A stretch of DNA of 64,000 bases from Paenibacillus athensensis (GCF_004514475.2 NZ_MYFO02000005.1:248001-312000); one strand, 5' to 3'; counted from the stretch's first letter, positions 48,050 to 55,649 are shown. A program made the numbers and translations. Notes: a model not told the origin generated them from the letters alone.

Positions 48050-48335
48050 CAAAAAACCCGCCGTCTCGCTAAGAGACGACGGGTTTAAGCCATCGCGGTA
48101 CCACTCTTGTTGGCTCCCGCAGGAGCCCACCTTGAGGCGCGGCCGATTGAATCCGACCGACGCCGCCCGATCACGGGGGCTACCCGTCGCTGCCTATCGG
48201 CCCGTTCAGGCCGCTCAGCTTCGCCGCTTCCAAGCGAGTTCGGGGCAGGTTACGGTCTGCGTCGCATCGTCCCGCAGCTTTCTGTACCGGCTGTTGCCCT
48301 TACTACTCTTGTTCATCGCGTTTGCTCTATAAATT
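48050..48335 (-). promoter_or_regulatory. Promoter-proximal-to-leuA T-box riboswitch (leucine)
   Basis: Minus-strand leader with all T-box parts: a stem I with AGAAAGCTGCGGG-type apical sequence, a specifier loop GAACTC giving the leucine codon CUC (48236-48238), the T-box GAGTGGTACCGCG (48094-48106), and a terminator with stem AACCCGTCGTCTC ending in TTTTTT (48052-48086). Uncharged tRNA-Leu should switch it to antitermination and allow leuA transcription. It lies about 150 bases before the leuA start. Confidence 0.9.
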
Positions 48336-48449
48336 TCGCTTGTCAAATGTACGTCGTACATGGATAGAAGTGTCAGTCGGACCGGGAAGCTGTTTGGTAT
48401 CGGCATGCGCGTTTTGGCGCCTTACGACGCGCACGATCCGCCCAATCAT

Positions 48450-48733
48450 CAAAAAAAGCCCGCCGTCTCTGCAAATAAGAGACGACAGGCTGTAGCCTTC
48501 CGCGGTACCACTCTTGTTGATCCGAGCCAACGCCCGAATCCCCTCAACACCCGATCACGGTGGTGAACCGTCAAAGCCTGCTGCCTGCTGCCGCAAAAAT
48601 GCGAACTGCTGCGATCGGCTTCGCCGCTCCCGGGTGAGTTCAGGCGTCCTTTCGGCTGCGTCGCACCAACCCGCAGCTCTCTGAGCGAAATGGATCTTCC
48701 TTACTGGTCCCGTTCATTGCGTTTGAGATATTG
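48450..48733 (-). promoter_or_regulatory. Distal T-box riboswitch (leucine), tandem with the next
   Basis: A second complete T-box leader upstream of the first. Stem I contains AGAGAGCTGCGGGTTGGTG, the specifier loop again reads GAACTC (CUC, 48636-48638), the T-box GAGTGGTACCGCG is at 48501-48513, and its own terminator (stem 48457-48491 with seven T) follows. The specifiers of the two leaders are exactly 400 bases apart, so the pair is probably a tandem duplication. The two in series require two antitermination events. Confidence 0.9.
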
Positions 48734-48739
48734 ATGCTG

Positions 48740-48768
48740 ATTATAATATGCGCTTCAAGCGAAGTCAA
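48740..48768 (-). promoter_or_regulatory. Promoter of the leuA leader
   Basis: On the minus strand TTGACT (48763-48768), a 17-base spacer and TATAAT (48740-48745), a near-consensus sigma-A promoter just before the distal T-box leader. No comparable promoter precedes the proximal leader, so both are probably in one transcript. Confidence 0.88.
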
Positions 48769-48853
48769 TGCATGTTGGAGAAAATTTTTTTGCGTTATGC
48801 ATCACTTCCATATGGCGCATAACCGGCAATCCGCGGCAGCAGACGTGCGGCTT

Positions 48854-48903
48854 TCCGCACTGCGCGCGACTCCCGGAGCGCGGTGCCGGACGTACGGCGG
48901 TTG
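48854..48903 (-). repeat. Dispersed intergenic repeat, copy 1
   Basis: About 50 bases, nearly identical as reverse complement to 54942-54990: CCGCCGTACG, then CCGGCACCGCGCTCCGGGAG, then TCGCGCG and GTGCGGAA. The copy lies just 3' of the tsaD stop. Confidence 0.8.
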
Positions 48904-48917
48904 TCAGACCCGTGCGC

Positions 48918-49979
48918 TTACCATTCCTCCAGCTTGAGCAGCGGCTCGGCCTTCAGGTCCAAATCGGCAAATTCCCGCTTGTCCCACTTGAGAAAGGCAG
49001 CGGCCGCAATCATTGCCGCATTGTCCGTACACAAGCTCAGCGGCGGCACGAGCAGCGGCACGCCCAGCTCCTGACAACGCGCGGCCAGACGGCTGCGCAG
49101 ACCGCGGTTGGCGGCAACGCCGCCGGCCAGCAGCAGCTGCTTTGCACCGAATTCACGAACGGCGCGGCTGGCTTTTTCAACGAGCACATCGATGACCGAC
49201 TCTTGAAAGCCTTTGGCGATTTGAGCGGTTTGCAGCGCTTCGCCGCGCATTTTGGACTGGTTGACGACGTTCAGCACAGCAGACTTCAGCCCGCTGAAGC
49301 TGAAATCGTAAGAATCGGGCTCCAGCCACGCCCGGGGCATGACGATTTCGTGCTCCGCCTCCTGCGCCAATCGGTCGACATGCGGACCGCCCGGATAAGG
49401 CAGGCCCATCGCGCGCGCCACCTTATCATAGGCTTCGCCGGCAGCGTCGTCACGGGTACGTCCGATGATGCGAAAAGAACCCGGGCCCTCCATATGCACA
49501 AGCTCGGTATGGCCGCCGGATACGACGAGCGCGATCAGCGGGTATTCGAGCGGATGCTCCAGCTGATTGGCATAAATATGCCCGGCAATGTGGTGTACGC
49601 CGATCAGCGGCAGCTCCAGCGCGCACGCCAGCGCTTTGCCGGCAACGACGCCGACGAGCAGCGAGCCGACCAGACCCGGCCCTTGCGTCACAGCGACGGC
49701 AGACAGCTCACCCAAGCCGATCCCCGCCTCCTCTACAGCCTCCTGCAGTATCCAGGTGATCGACTCCACATGCTTGCGCGATGCGACCTCCGGTACAACG
49801 CCGCCGAAGCGCTGATGCGTTTCGATCTGGCTGGAGACGACATTGGCGCGGATCGCTCCGCCGTTCTCGACAATCGCCACCGACGTTTCGTCGCAGCTGG
49901 TTTCAATCGCCATTATATAAATCGGCCGATCGCCGGCCGGAAGGTGATGCGCTTCAAGATCATGTAACGGTTTGGTCAT
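48918..49979 (-). CDS. tsaD: tRNA N6-adenosine threonylcarbamoyltransferase
   Basis: TsaD (Gcp/YgjD family) of 353 residues, ASKHA fold. AIETSCDETSVAIV opens the catalytic domain. The metal-binding GVHHIAGHIYAN, VVSGGHTELVHM and the C-terminal LAGGVAANRGLRSRL plus LCTDNAAMIAAA are all present. It transfers threonylcarbamoyl from TC-AMP to A37 of ANN-decoding tRNAs with TsaB and TsaE. The ATG at 49979, 13 bases after the rimI stop, adds about 23 residues before the usual start; the open frame extends to 50117 inside rimI. Confidence 0.95.
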   Translation of the reverse strand: MTKPLHDLEAHHLPAGDRPIYIMAIETSCDETSVAIVENGGAIRANVVSSQIETHQRFGGVVPEVASRKHVESITWILQEAVEEAGIGLGELSAVAVTQGPGLVGSLLVGVVAGKALACALELPLIGVHHIAGHIYANQLEHPLEYPLIALVVSGGHTELVHMEGPGSFRIIGRTRDDAAGEAYDKVARAMGLPYPGGPHVDRLAQEAEHEIVMPRAWLEPDSYDFSFSGLKSAVLNVVNQSKMRGEALQTAQIAKGFQESVIDVLVEKASRAVREFGAKQLLLAGGVAANRGLRSRLAARCQELGVPLLVPPLSLCTDNAAMIAAAAFLKWDKREFADLDLKAEPLLKLEEW

Positions 49980-49992
49980 GGCGTCTTTCACG

Positions 49993-50505
49993 TCACGAAG
50001 ATTCGTGACTGCTCCTTGTTCGTTTCGGCAGCTCGGCCCACATAATGATTGCATCCTCGCGGTTATCGGTATAATAGCCGCGGCGCACGCCGACCGAGCG
50101 GAAGCCCATTTTTTCATACAGGTTTTGCGCGATATAGTTAGAGGCCCGTACCTCCAGTGTCATGCGGATTGCGCCCAAAAATACCGCGGTGCGCATCAGC
50201 TCGCGTATCAGCCGCTCGCCAAGCTTGCGGCCGCGATAAGGAGCGCGAATGGCAATATTCGTCACATGCGCCTCTTCCATGATCAGCCACATGCCGCCGT
50301 ATCCGGCAATGCTGCTGCCGCTTTCCAGCACGATGTAGTGGGCAAACTGGTTGTTCGTCAATTCATTGCGAAAAGCGCCTTCGGTCCAAGGCGTCGTGAA
50401 GGCTTCTTCTTCGATTTCGCATATCGCCGGGATGTCGTCGAGCCGCATCGAACGAAATTCCATCGGGGGCTCGTCCTGTGGCAAAGCTTGCTGCCGATTG
50501 TCCAC
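49993..50505 (-). CDS. rimI: Ribosomal protein acetyltransferase RimI-like
   Basis: GNAT acetyltransferase of 170 residues with the acetyl-CoA site (IAIRAPYRGRKLGERLIRELM) and the RimI C-terminal motif EVRASNYIAQNLYEKMGFRSVGVRRGYY. RimI acetylates the N-terminus of ribosomal protein S18; the family is often found inside the tsa operon, as here. The GTG start at 50505 lies three bases after the tsaB stop with GGGGG upstream; an ATG at 50463 is an alternative. Confidence 0.9.
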   Translation of the reverse strand: MDNRQQALPQDEPPMEFRSMRLDDIPAICEIEEEAFTTPWTEGAFRNELTNNQFAHYIVLESGSSIAGYGGMWLIMEEAHVTNIAIRAPYRGRKLGERLIRELMRTAVFLGAIRMTLEVRASNYIAQNLYEKMGFRSVGVRRGYYTDNREDAIIMWAELPKRTRSSHESS

Positions 50506-50508
50506 GGT

Positions 50509-51549
50509 TCAGTCGTCCCCCTTTTGCGCCTTGGCCAGCAGCTTGACCTCGGCTTCTGGCAGCTGCGCGTAGTTCGGCACGAAGCCGTGCACGTCCTCGC
50601 GCTCGCCGCCGGCGAGGCGCGGCCAGGCGAACAGGCCGAGGGCGCTCGCCTGCAGCGCATGCGGCAGCGCGACTACGGCGCAGCCCGCCTGCGCGGCGAC
50701 GCGGGCGATCGGCTCGGCAAAGCCGGCCGTCTCGCCCGCGAAGACGATGCGGCGCGGCCGCGCCGCATCGGCGGCATCCGCGAGGGCGTCCGGGGCCGCG
50801 AGCTGCGCCAGCAGCTCGTCGGCCCAGTCGCCCATCAGGCGGATGCCGTCAGCGCGCACACGCCGCCAGGCCGGCGGCGTGGTGCCGGTACCGGCCGCGG
50901 CGAAGACGGCCGTGAAGGCCTGCGTGCGCCGGGCGTCCATCAGCGGCACGATCCACGTCGTGCCGCTGTCGCCTGCGTGCGGCACCGCCAGGGCGCCGGC
51001 TGCGCTGCCGCTGCCGGATTCCGCCCGGCCGCCGTGCGGCCCTTCCGCGGCTGCGCCTGCGCTCGCTGCCTCAAGCGCTGCACGCGCCGAGCCCTCTGCG
51101 GCGGATGCCCCCGTCGAGCCTGCTCCCGCAGCAGCTTGCGCCGCCGACGCAGCGACACTCCCGCCCGCCTCGGCGCGTGCCGCCGCGCGATCAGCCAGCG
51201 CAGCGCCATACGCCAGCGCCTCCAGGCTCGATACGCCCAGCAGCGGAATGCCCAGCGCCCACGCAAACGTCTTGGCCGTCGACACGCCGATGCGGACTCC
51301 CGTATAGGAGCCCGGTCCTTGCCCGACAGCAACGGCCTCCAGATCGCGCGGCTTCAGGCCCAGCTCGCCGAGCAGTTGGCGAATATTCGGCAGCAGCCCG
51401 ATCGAATGGTTGCGCTCCGCCACCGTATTCAGCTCGCCGAGCACGCGTCCCTGCTCCAGCACGGCAATCGTCAGCGACGCCGTTGAGGTATCCAAGGCCA
51501 GAAAACGGCCCGTTTGTATGTCTGCACTACCTGATCTCGAATCCGTCAT
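50509..51549 (-). CDS. tsaB: t6A synthesis protein TsaB with alanine-rich insertion
   Basis: TsaB of 346 residues, against about 230-240 usual. The N-terminal ASKHA half is standard (FLALDTSTASLTIAVLEQG, VGQGPGSYTGVRIGVSTAKTFAWALGIPLLGVSSLEALAYG), and the C-terminal end (IVFAGETAGFAEPIARVA) is recognisable. Between them, residues about 118-195 are an Ala/Gly/Ser low-complexity insertion absent from typical TsaB. TsaB scaffolds TsaD and TsaE. It overlaps tsaE by four bases (ATGA). GGGAG precedes the start. Confidence 0.9.
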   Translation of the reverse strand: MTDSRSGSADIQTGRFLALDTSTASLTIAVLEQGRVLGELNTVAERNHSIGLLPNIRQLLGELGLKPRDLEAVAVGQGPGSYTGVRIGVSTAKTFAWALGIPLLGVSSLEALAYGAALADRAAARAEAGGSVAASAAQAAAGAGSTGASAAEGSARAALEAASAGAAAEGPHGGRAESGSGSAAGALAVPHAGDSGTTWIVPLMDARRTQAFTAVFAAAGTGTTPPAWRRVRADGIRLMGDWADELLAQLAAPDALADAADAARPRRIVFAGETAGFAEPIARVAAQAGCAVVALPHALQASALGLFAWPRLAGGEREDVHGFVPNYAQLPEAEVKLLAKAQKGDD

Positions 51550-52028
51550 GATAAGCTCCCGTTCTCTTTCATCGTCAGACAGCCGCGCTCATAGACGGCT
51601 CCCTGCGGCGTCAGCCGAAACAGCCGCCCGCTTCCGCCCGCTATTTCAATCGCGATGCCGAGCCGCTCCGGCGGCAGCAAATCGCCAATCAGCGACGCCC
51701 ACTCCACGAGCGTAACGCCGCTGCCGTAAAAATATTCGTCCAGCCCCAGCTCGTCCGCTTCCTCCTGCGAAATGCGGTACATGTCCATATGATAAAAGGG
51801 CAGACGTTCCCCTTCGTATTCCTTGACAATCGTAAACGTCGGGCTGTTGACCACCTCGGTCACGCCCAGCGCGCGCGCGAATCCTTGGGAAAAGCGGGTT
51901 TTGCCCGCTCCGAGGTCACCGTCCAGCGTCAGCACCGCGCCTGCAGGCAGCCACGCCGCCAGCGCCGCGGCCAGCGCGTCGGTTTCCTTTTCGCTTTCTG
52001 ATCGATATGTATAAACCGCTTGCTGCAC
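51546..52028 (-). CDS. tsaE: t6A synthesis ATPase TsaE
   Basis: P-loop ATPase of 160 residues: LDGDLGAGKTRFSQGFARALG (Walker A), SPTFTIVKEYEG, FYHMDMYRI and the C-terminal LVEWASLIGDLLP. TsaE drives cycles of the TsaBD complex in tRNA t6A synthesis. I chose the GTG at 52028 because AAAGGTGG lies six bases upstream; the frame runs further to 52133 without a site. It is first in the tsaE-tsaB-rimI-tsaD operon. Confidence 0.93.
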   Translation of the reverse strand: MQQAVYTYRSESEKETDALAAALAAWLPAGAVLTLDGDLGAGKTRFSQGFARALGVTEVVNSPTFTIVKEYEGERLPFYHMDMYRISQEEADELGLDEYFYGSGVTLVEWASLIGDLLPPERLGIAIEIAGGSGRLFRLTPQGAVYERGCLTMKENGSLS

Positions 52029-52097
52029 AAGCGTCCACCTTTCTTGCGCCGGGATGGCAGTATGCTGCCTTTTATTATAGCCCTGCCCATCTATAAA

Positions 52098-52132
52098 GAA
52101 AAGCCCGCTCCGCAAAATCGGAGGGGCTTGCA
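52098..52132 (-). terminator. Hairpin terminator downstream of sspH
   Basis: AAGCCCGCTCCG and CGGAGGGGCTT pair around CAAAAT. On the minus strand the stem is followed by TTTTCTTT. It is about 175 bases after the sspH stop and just upstream of tsaE, so it separates the two units. Confidence 0.65.
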
Positions 52133-52136
52133 AGGA

Positions 52137-52173
52137 CCGGCACCGCGCTCCGGGAGTCCCGCACGGTGCAGGA
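52137..52173 (+). repeat. Dispersed intergenic repeat, copy 2
   Basis: CCGGCACCGCGCTCCGGGAG followed by TCCCGCACGGTGCAGGA, the same core as the copies at 48.85 and 54.94 kb, with differences in the right half. It lies between sspH and tsaE. Confidence 0.75.
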
Positions 52174-52306
52174 AAGATGGCTGACGGCGTGCCCGCAGTC
52201 CAACTGCGACCGCACGATGGAGCGCGCCGTCTTGGCGATTTTTTTTGCCGGACGGTTCTGCCACAAGGTCTTGCTTACATCATGGCGGCCCTCGAAAGCT
52301 TCCGCC

Positions 52307-52489
52307 TTACTTCACTTCCTGCAGCTCTTGCGCCTCGACTGTGCGCGTATCGGCCGGATTGTCTTCGGCATGCACCTTGACCTGCTGGCTGTCGGTATCG
52401 ACACTGTCGATCCATACCGCTACGCCGTTCAGCTCGACGTTGATTTTGCGCTCATCGGCCAAAATTTCCTGCGCCCGAAACAGCTCCAT
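52307..52489 (-). CDS. sspH: H-type small acid-soluble spore protein
   Basis: Protein of 60 residues matching the SspH family: it begins MELFRAQEILADERKINVELNGVAVWI, with the conserved small-protein pattern (RAxEI, then NGVxVWI) and an acidic end. SspH-type SASPs are made in the forespore and degraded at germination. AGGAGG lies eight bases before the ATG. I could not recognise a forespore promoter in the 90 bases upstream. The neighbouring small gene and ku suggest a spore-associated group. Confidence 0.85.
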   Translation of the reverse strand: MELFRAQEILADERKINVELNGVAVWIDSVDTDSQQVKVHAEDNPADTRTVEAQELQEVK

Positions 52490-52579
52490 AACGCTTCCTC
52501 CTCTCTTTGCCTGATCCCGCCGCGAACGGTCCTTCAGCCGTTGCCGAGGCCCGCTTGCAGCCAGGTGGCCGGACGGCGC

Positions 52580-52750
52580 CTACTCCTGCACCGATTCCGG
52601 ATGATCCATCGTATCGGTCGTCGATTCTTCAATCAGGCCGTTGTGCAGGGTCACGTTGCCGCCGCCCAGGCCCTCATTGATCATGCGGTCGATATCCATG
52701 AAATATTCTTTTTTCCCCTGATGGTCGGTGTCCTTTTCATGTGCGCTCAT
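52580..52750 (-). CDS. Small conserved-looking protein of unknown function (56 residues)
   Basis: Short frame from an ATG at 52750 with AGGAGG nine bases upstream, reading MSAHEKDTDHQGKKEYF and ending HPESVQE. It is acidic and hydrophilic with a glycine cluster (EGLGGGN) and no membrane segment or signal peptide. I do not recognise it. Strong translation signals and codon use like its neighbours support a real gene. It is divergent from ku and lies 90 bases upstream of sspH on the same strand, so it may share spore-related expression. Confidence 0.65.
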   Translation of the reverse strand: MSAHEKDTDHQGKKEYFMDIDRMINEGLGGGNVTLHNGLIEESTTDTMDHPESVQE

Positions 52751-52835
52751 CACACAGCCTCCTTTTTTTCAGCTACAAAAATACGAGATTAGGTTGCCCC
52801 GAAGCGCAGCGGGACATGCCTTGCCCGGCGCTGCC

Positions 52836-52865
52836 GTATAAAGGATTTGCCGCCGGACCATACTG
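52836..52865 (+). promoter_or_regulatory. Sigma-G-like promoter of ku
   Basis: GTATA (52836-52840), 18 bases, then CATACTG (52859-52865) fits the forespore sigma-G pattern GHATR-N18-CATNHTA with one mismatch, about 40 bases before the ku start. No better sigma-A promoter was seen. Bacillus subtilis ku and ligD are expressed in the forespore, as I recall. Confidence 0.5.
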
Positions 52866-52905
52866 GTAGAATCGGCCATATTTTTGGAGAAAGGGCGGAT
52901 GCCTG

Positions 52906-54084
52906 ATGCATACGGTGTGGAAAGGCGCGATCAGCTTCGGACTGGTGCACGTGCCGGTCAAAATGTTTTCGGCCACCGAGGACAAGGATATTGCGATGCG
53001 TTATATTCATAAAACCTGCATTACGCCGTTATCCTATGTGCGCAAGTGCGCGACCTGCGAGACGGAAGTAGACTGGGAGGAAATCGCCAAGGGCTACGAA
53101 TACGAGCCGGGGCGTTTTGTGCTGTTCGACAAGGAGGAGCTGGAGGAGCTTTCGGGAGAAGCAAGCAAGGAAATCAAGATTCTCGATTTCGTCGATTTGA
53201 CGGACATTGATCCGGTTTATTTTCAAAAAACGTACTATCTCGCCCCGGCTGAAACCGGCGCTGGCGCTTATACGCTGCTGCTGGAATCGATGCTGCAAAC
53301 GGGCAAAATCGGCGTAGCCAAGGTTTCAATTCGCTCCAAAAGCTCGCTCGCGGCGATCCGCGTGATCGATCGTTGTTTGGCGATGGAGACGATTTTTTAT
53401 CCGGACGAGATCCGGCCGATCAGCCAGGTGCCGAATTTGCCGGAGGGCAGGGAAGTCAACGAACGCGAGCTGGAGATGGCGAAAATGCTGATCGGCCAGC
53501 TATCGGGCCCCTTCGAGCCGGCGAAGTACAAGGACGAGCACCGCAGCAGGGTGCTGGAAGCGATTGAGCGCAAGGTGGCCGGCGAAGAGGTGCAGGCTGC
53601 GCCGGAGCCCAAGCGGGCGAGCGTCGTCGATTTGATGGCGGCGCTGCAAGCGAGCCTGGACGCGATGAAGCCGCTGGAGGTGGACGCGCAGGCGGAGGTG
53701 AAGCCGCCCAAGGCGCGCGGGCGCAAGAGCGCCGCGCAGGCGGCTGCGCAGGCAGGCGCGGGTGCGGGCGCAGCGACGTCGGGCGCGCTTGCTAGCGGTG
53801 CGGCTGAGGCGGCACGGGCGGGCGGCGCGGAGGCGGCGGATGAGCAGGCGCAGCCCGCAAGCGGCCAGCGGAGCCGCAGCAGCGGAAGCGCGGCCAAGAG
53901 CGGCGTTGCGGGAGCAGGCCGCACGGCGAAGGCCCGCGGACGCACAGCCGCTTCCGGCGCAGCCGCTCCCGCGACCGGCGAGAGCGCTCTCCCTCCCGCA
54001 GCAGGAGCAACGTCCCCGTCGGAACCCGCGCTATCCGCAGGCGCACGCAAAAAAGAAAACGCCGGCGAACCGGCAAACCAATAA
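52906..54084 (+). CDS. ku: Non-homologous end joining protein Ku
   Basis: Bacterial Ku of 392 residues. The core beta-barrel domain (about 1-250) begins HTVWKGAISFGLVHVPVKMF and contains YIHKTCITPLSYVRKCATCETEVDW and RVIDRCLAMETIFYPDEIRP. Ku dimers ring DNA ends and recruit LigD. The last 120 residues are an Ala/Gly/Arg/Lys low-complexity tail, longer than in most Ku proteins; basic tails of this sort bind DNA. AAAGGGCGG precedes the ATG. LigD functions are encoded within 5 kb. Confidence 0.93.
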   Translation: MHTVWKGAISFGLVHVPVKMFSATEDKDIAMRYIHKTCITPLSYVRKCATCETEVDWEEIAKGYEYEPGRFVLFDKEELEELSGEASKEIKILDFVDLTDIDPVYFQKTYYLAPAETGAGAYTLLLESMLQTGKIGVAKVSIRSKSSLAAIRVIDRCLAMETIFYPDEIRPISQVPNLPEGREVNERELEMAKMLIGQLSGPFEPAKYKDEHRSRVLEAIERKVAGEEVQAAPEPKRASVVDLMAALQASLDAMKPLEVDAQAEVKPPKARGRKSAAQAAAQAGAGAGAATSGALASGAAEAARAGGAEAADEQAQPASGQRSRSSGSAAKSGVAGAGRTAKARGRTAASGAAAPATGESALPPAAGATSPSEPALSAGARKKENAGEPANQ

Positions 54085-54359
54085 CAGCCGGCCCGAAGAT
54101 TTGTGCACACCGCGAATAGTTCGCAAAGCGTCCCGCTTCGCACAGCCGGAAGCAAAGAAAACGGAGCCGCATCAAGCTGTCGGAGTTAGATCACCGGCAG
54201 CTTTTTCATGCTTGATGGTCCGGATTGCAACCAATCAATCCAATAAGCATCCATTAATCTTGGAAATTTAATGAGATTAACTTTCGTGTCCATTGATCAT
54301 TCAGGCGATTTATGAAATCTGCATCAGGTTCATGCTGTTAATCCATCATCACTCTCGAA

Positions 54360-54376
54360 AGTCAATTAACTTGACT
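54360..54376. promoter_or_regulatory. MarR-type operator O1
   Basis: Palindrome AGTCAATTAACTTGACT. Its right arm is also the -35 element TTGACT of the promoter of the SnoaL-like gene, so binding would block RNA polymerase. Confidence 0.75.
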
Positions 54377-54399
54377 AAATAAAAAGGCGGCTTTATACT
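54371..54399 (+). promoter_or_regulatory. Promoter of the SnoaL-like gene
   Basis: TTGACT (54371-54376), a 17-base spacer and TATACT (54394-54399), a strong sigma-A promoter. The predicted start near 54406 lies beside the second operator. The region 54085-54359 before it shows no gene. Confidence 0.82.
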
Positions 54400-54407
54400 C
54401 GTGTATA

Positions 54408-54426
54408 TAGTCAATTAAATTGACTA
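54408..54426. promoter_or_regulatory. MarR-type operator O2
   Basis: Palindrome TAGTCAATTAAATTGACTA, nearly identical to O1 and centred 49 bases from it, covering the transcription start of the SnoaL-like gene. The MarR gene 1 kb downstream is the obvious candidate regulator. Confidence 0.75.
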
Positions 54427-54456
54427 ATTACCCGTATATTTGAAGGAGGATTTTCC

Positions 54457-54915
54457 ATGTCCATGCATTCATCCGCTTCTCAGCCTGCCGTGACAGATCC
54501 GAAGCGTCTCGTTGCCGATTTTATCGAAAGCTTTTGGAACGGCCGCGATATATCCTGCACAGAACATTTTCTTCATGCCGATTATATCGACCACGCCTAT
54601 CAGCCTGCCACTGCCGAAGGTCTGAAGACCATGCTGGGCCAACTTAGCTCCGCTTTTCCCGATCATCGGCAAACCGTAGAGCAGCTTGTTTGCGAGGGCG
54701 ATTTCGTTATGGCGCGACTTACGCTGCACGGAACGCATCAAGGTGAATTCCGCGGCACCTCGCCGACCGGGCTCGCCGTAACGGCTCCGATGTATCGCAC
54801 CTTCCGCCTGGCCGACGGCCGAATCGCCGAGCATTGGGCTTTGTTCGACTTGGCCGGATTGCTGCGGCAAATCGGCGGCACGCTCGACGATCACACCGCT
54901 TGCCGCATCCGGTAA
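54457..54915 (+). CDS. SnoaL-like cyclase-fold protein under MarR control
   Basis: Protein of 152 residues with the SnoaL/NTF2-like alpha-plus-beta barrel pattern: VADFIESFWNGRDISC, HADYIDHAYQPATAEGLKTML, HGTHQGEFRGTSPTG and IAEHWALFDLAGLLRQIG. Relatives are cyclases, hydrolases or stress proteins; the substrate cannot be inferred. It has AAGGAGG upstream and a strong promoter with two palindromic operators, and a MarR gene follows convergently. The unit resembles an inducible detoxification gene responding to a small aromatic or oxidant. Confidence 0.78.
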   Translation: MSMHSSASQPAVTDPKRLVADFIESFWNGRDISCTEHFLHADYIDHAYQPATAEGLKTMLGQLSSAFPDHRQTVEQLVCEGDFVMARLTLHGTHQGEFRGTSPTGLAVTAPMYRTFRLADGRIAEHWALFDLAGLLRQIGGTLDDHTACRIR

Positions 54916-54941
54916 CAACGCTCGAACACCGCACGGCCTCT

Positions 54942-54990
54942 CAGCCGCCGTACGGCCGGCACCGCGCTCCGGGAGTCGCGCGGTGCGGAA
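54942..54990 (+). repeat. Dispersed intergenic repeat, copy 3
   Basis: CAGCCGCCGTACGG, then CCGGCACCGCGCTCCGGGAG, then TCGCGCGGTGCGGAA. It is nearly identical to the reverse complement of copy 1 and lies between the convergent SnoaL-like and MarR genes. The ends CACCGCGC and GCGCGGTG make it potentially hairpin-forming. Confidence 0.8.
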
Positions 54991-55138
54991 CGATTTTCTC
55001 GCTCCCGTATCCTTTTCCGCACTGGTGTCTGTCCGCTTTCGCACCGGAGCCCATTTCTGCCCTGGCATTCACAACGGCCCCAACCGGCTTTCTATCCGCC
55101 TTCTGTCAAGCGTTCCCGGCGTTGTACCGCCCGCTCCG

Positions 55139-55615
55139 CTACCAGACCGGCCGGAAGGAAGCCGGTTTGCCGTCGTTCAGCATTTGCAGAATACGCCGCT
55201 GGTCCAGCTGCAGCTCCCCGGCCCGCTGCGCGCCCAGCAGCTCAACGATCTGCCGCTGGATCTCATGGAAATGCCGCTCCGTCTCACGTATGCAGCCCCA
55301 GCCCCGCTCAGACAGCTCCACCAGTTTGGCCCGGCTGTCGGCTGGATGAGGACGGCGGGTGACGTAGCCTTTGGCCGTCAGCTCCTCGATCATTTGACTG
55401 GCCGCTTGCTTGGTCACCGACAGATGCTCGGCGATTTCGTTGCCCGTTGCGCCGCCAAAGGATAACCGTTGAAACACAAAGCCGTGCGCCGGGCGCACAT
55501 CGTCGTAGCCGCACGCCGCCAGCTGCTCGTGGAGCCGATCAACAATCAGCCTGAACGACATCGCCATTGTCATGACCAGCTCGTAGCTGAGCGGCATCTG
55601 TTCATTTCCATTCAT
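55139..55615 (-). CDS. MarR-family transcriptional regulator
   Basis: Winged-helix regulator of 158 residues: LSFGGATGNEIAEHLSVTKQAASQMIEELTAKGYVTRRPHPADSRAKLVELSERG is the MarR recognition helix, wing and D-R-R signature. The ATG at 55615 has GGGAGG eight bases upstream; a GTG nine bases earlier is less likely. It lies convergent to the SnoaL-like gene, whose promoter carries two matching palindromes, so it is the likely repressor. No copy of that palindrome was seen at its own promoter. Effector unknown. Confidence 0.88.
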   Translation of the reverse strand: MNGNEQMPLSYELVMTMAMSFRLIVDRLHEQLAACGYDDVRPAHGFVFQRLSFGGATGNEIAEHLSVTKQAASQMIEELTAKGYVTRRPHPADSRAKLVELSERGWGCIRETERHFHEIQRQIVELLGAQRAGELQLDQRRILQMLNDGKPASFRPVW

Positions 55616-55649
55616 CCGCGGCACCTCCCTCTTTGTGACCGATTATACC

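Noticed and set aside
48330-48348. TTGACA and TATAGA before the proximal T-box as a second leuA promoter
   Set aside because: The two elements are only nine bases apart, far from the 16-18 needed.
49972-51486. Plus-strand open frame of 504 codons antisense to rimI and tsaB
   Set aside because: It mirrors conserved genes with catalytic motifs on the minus strand, has no ribosome binding site and gives low-complexity Arg/Ala sequence.
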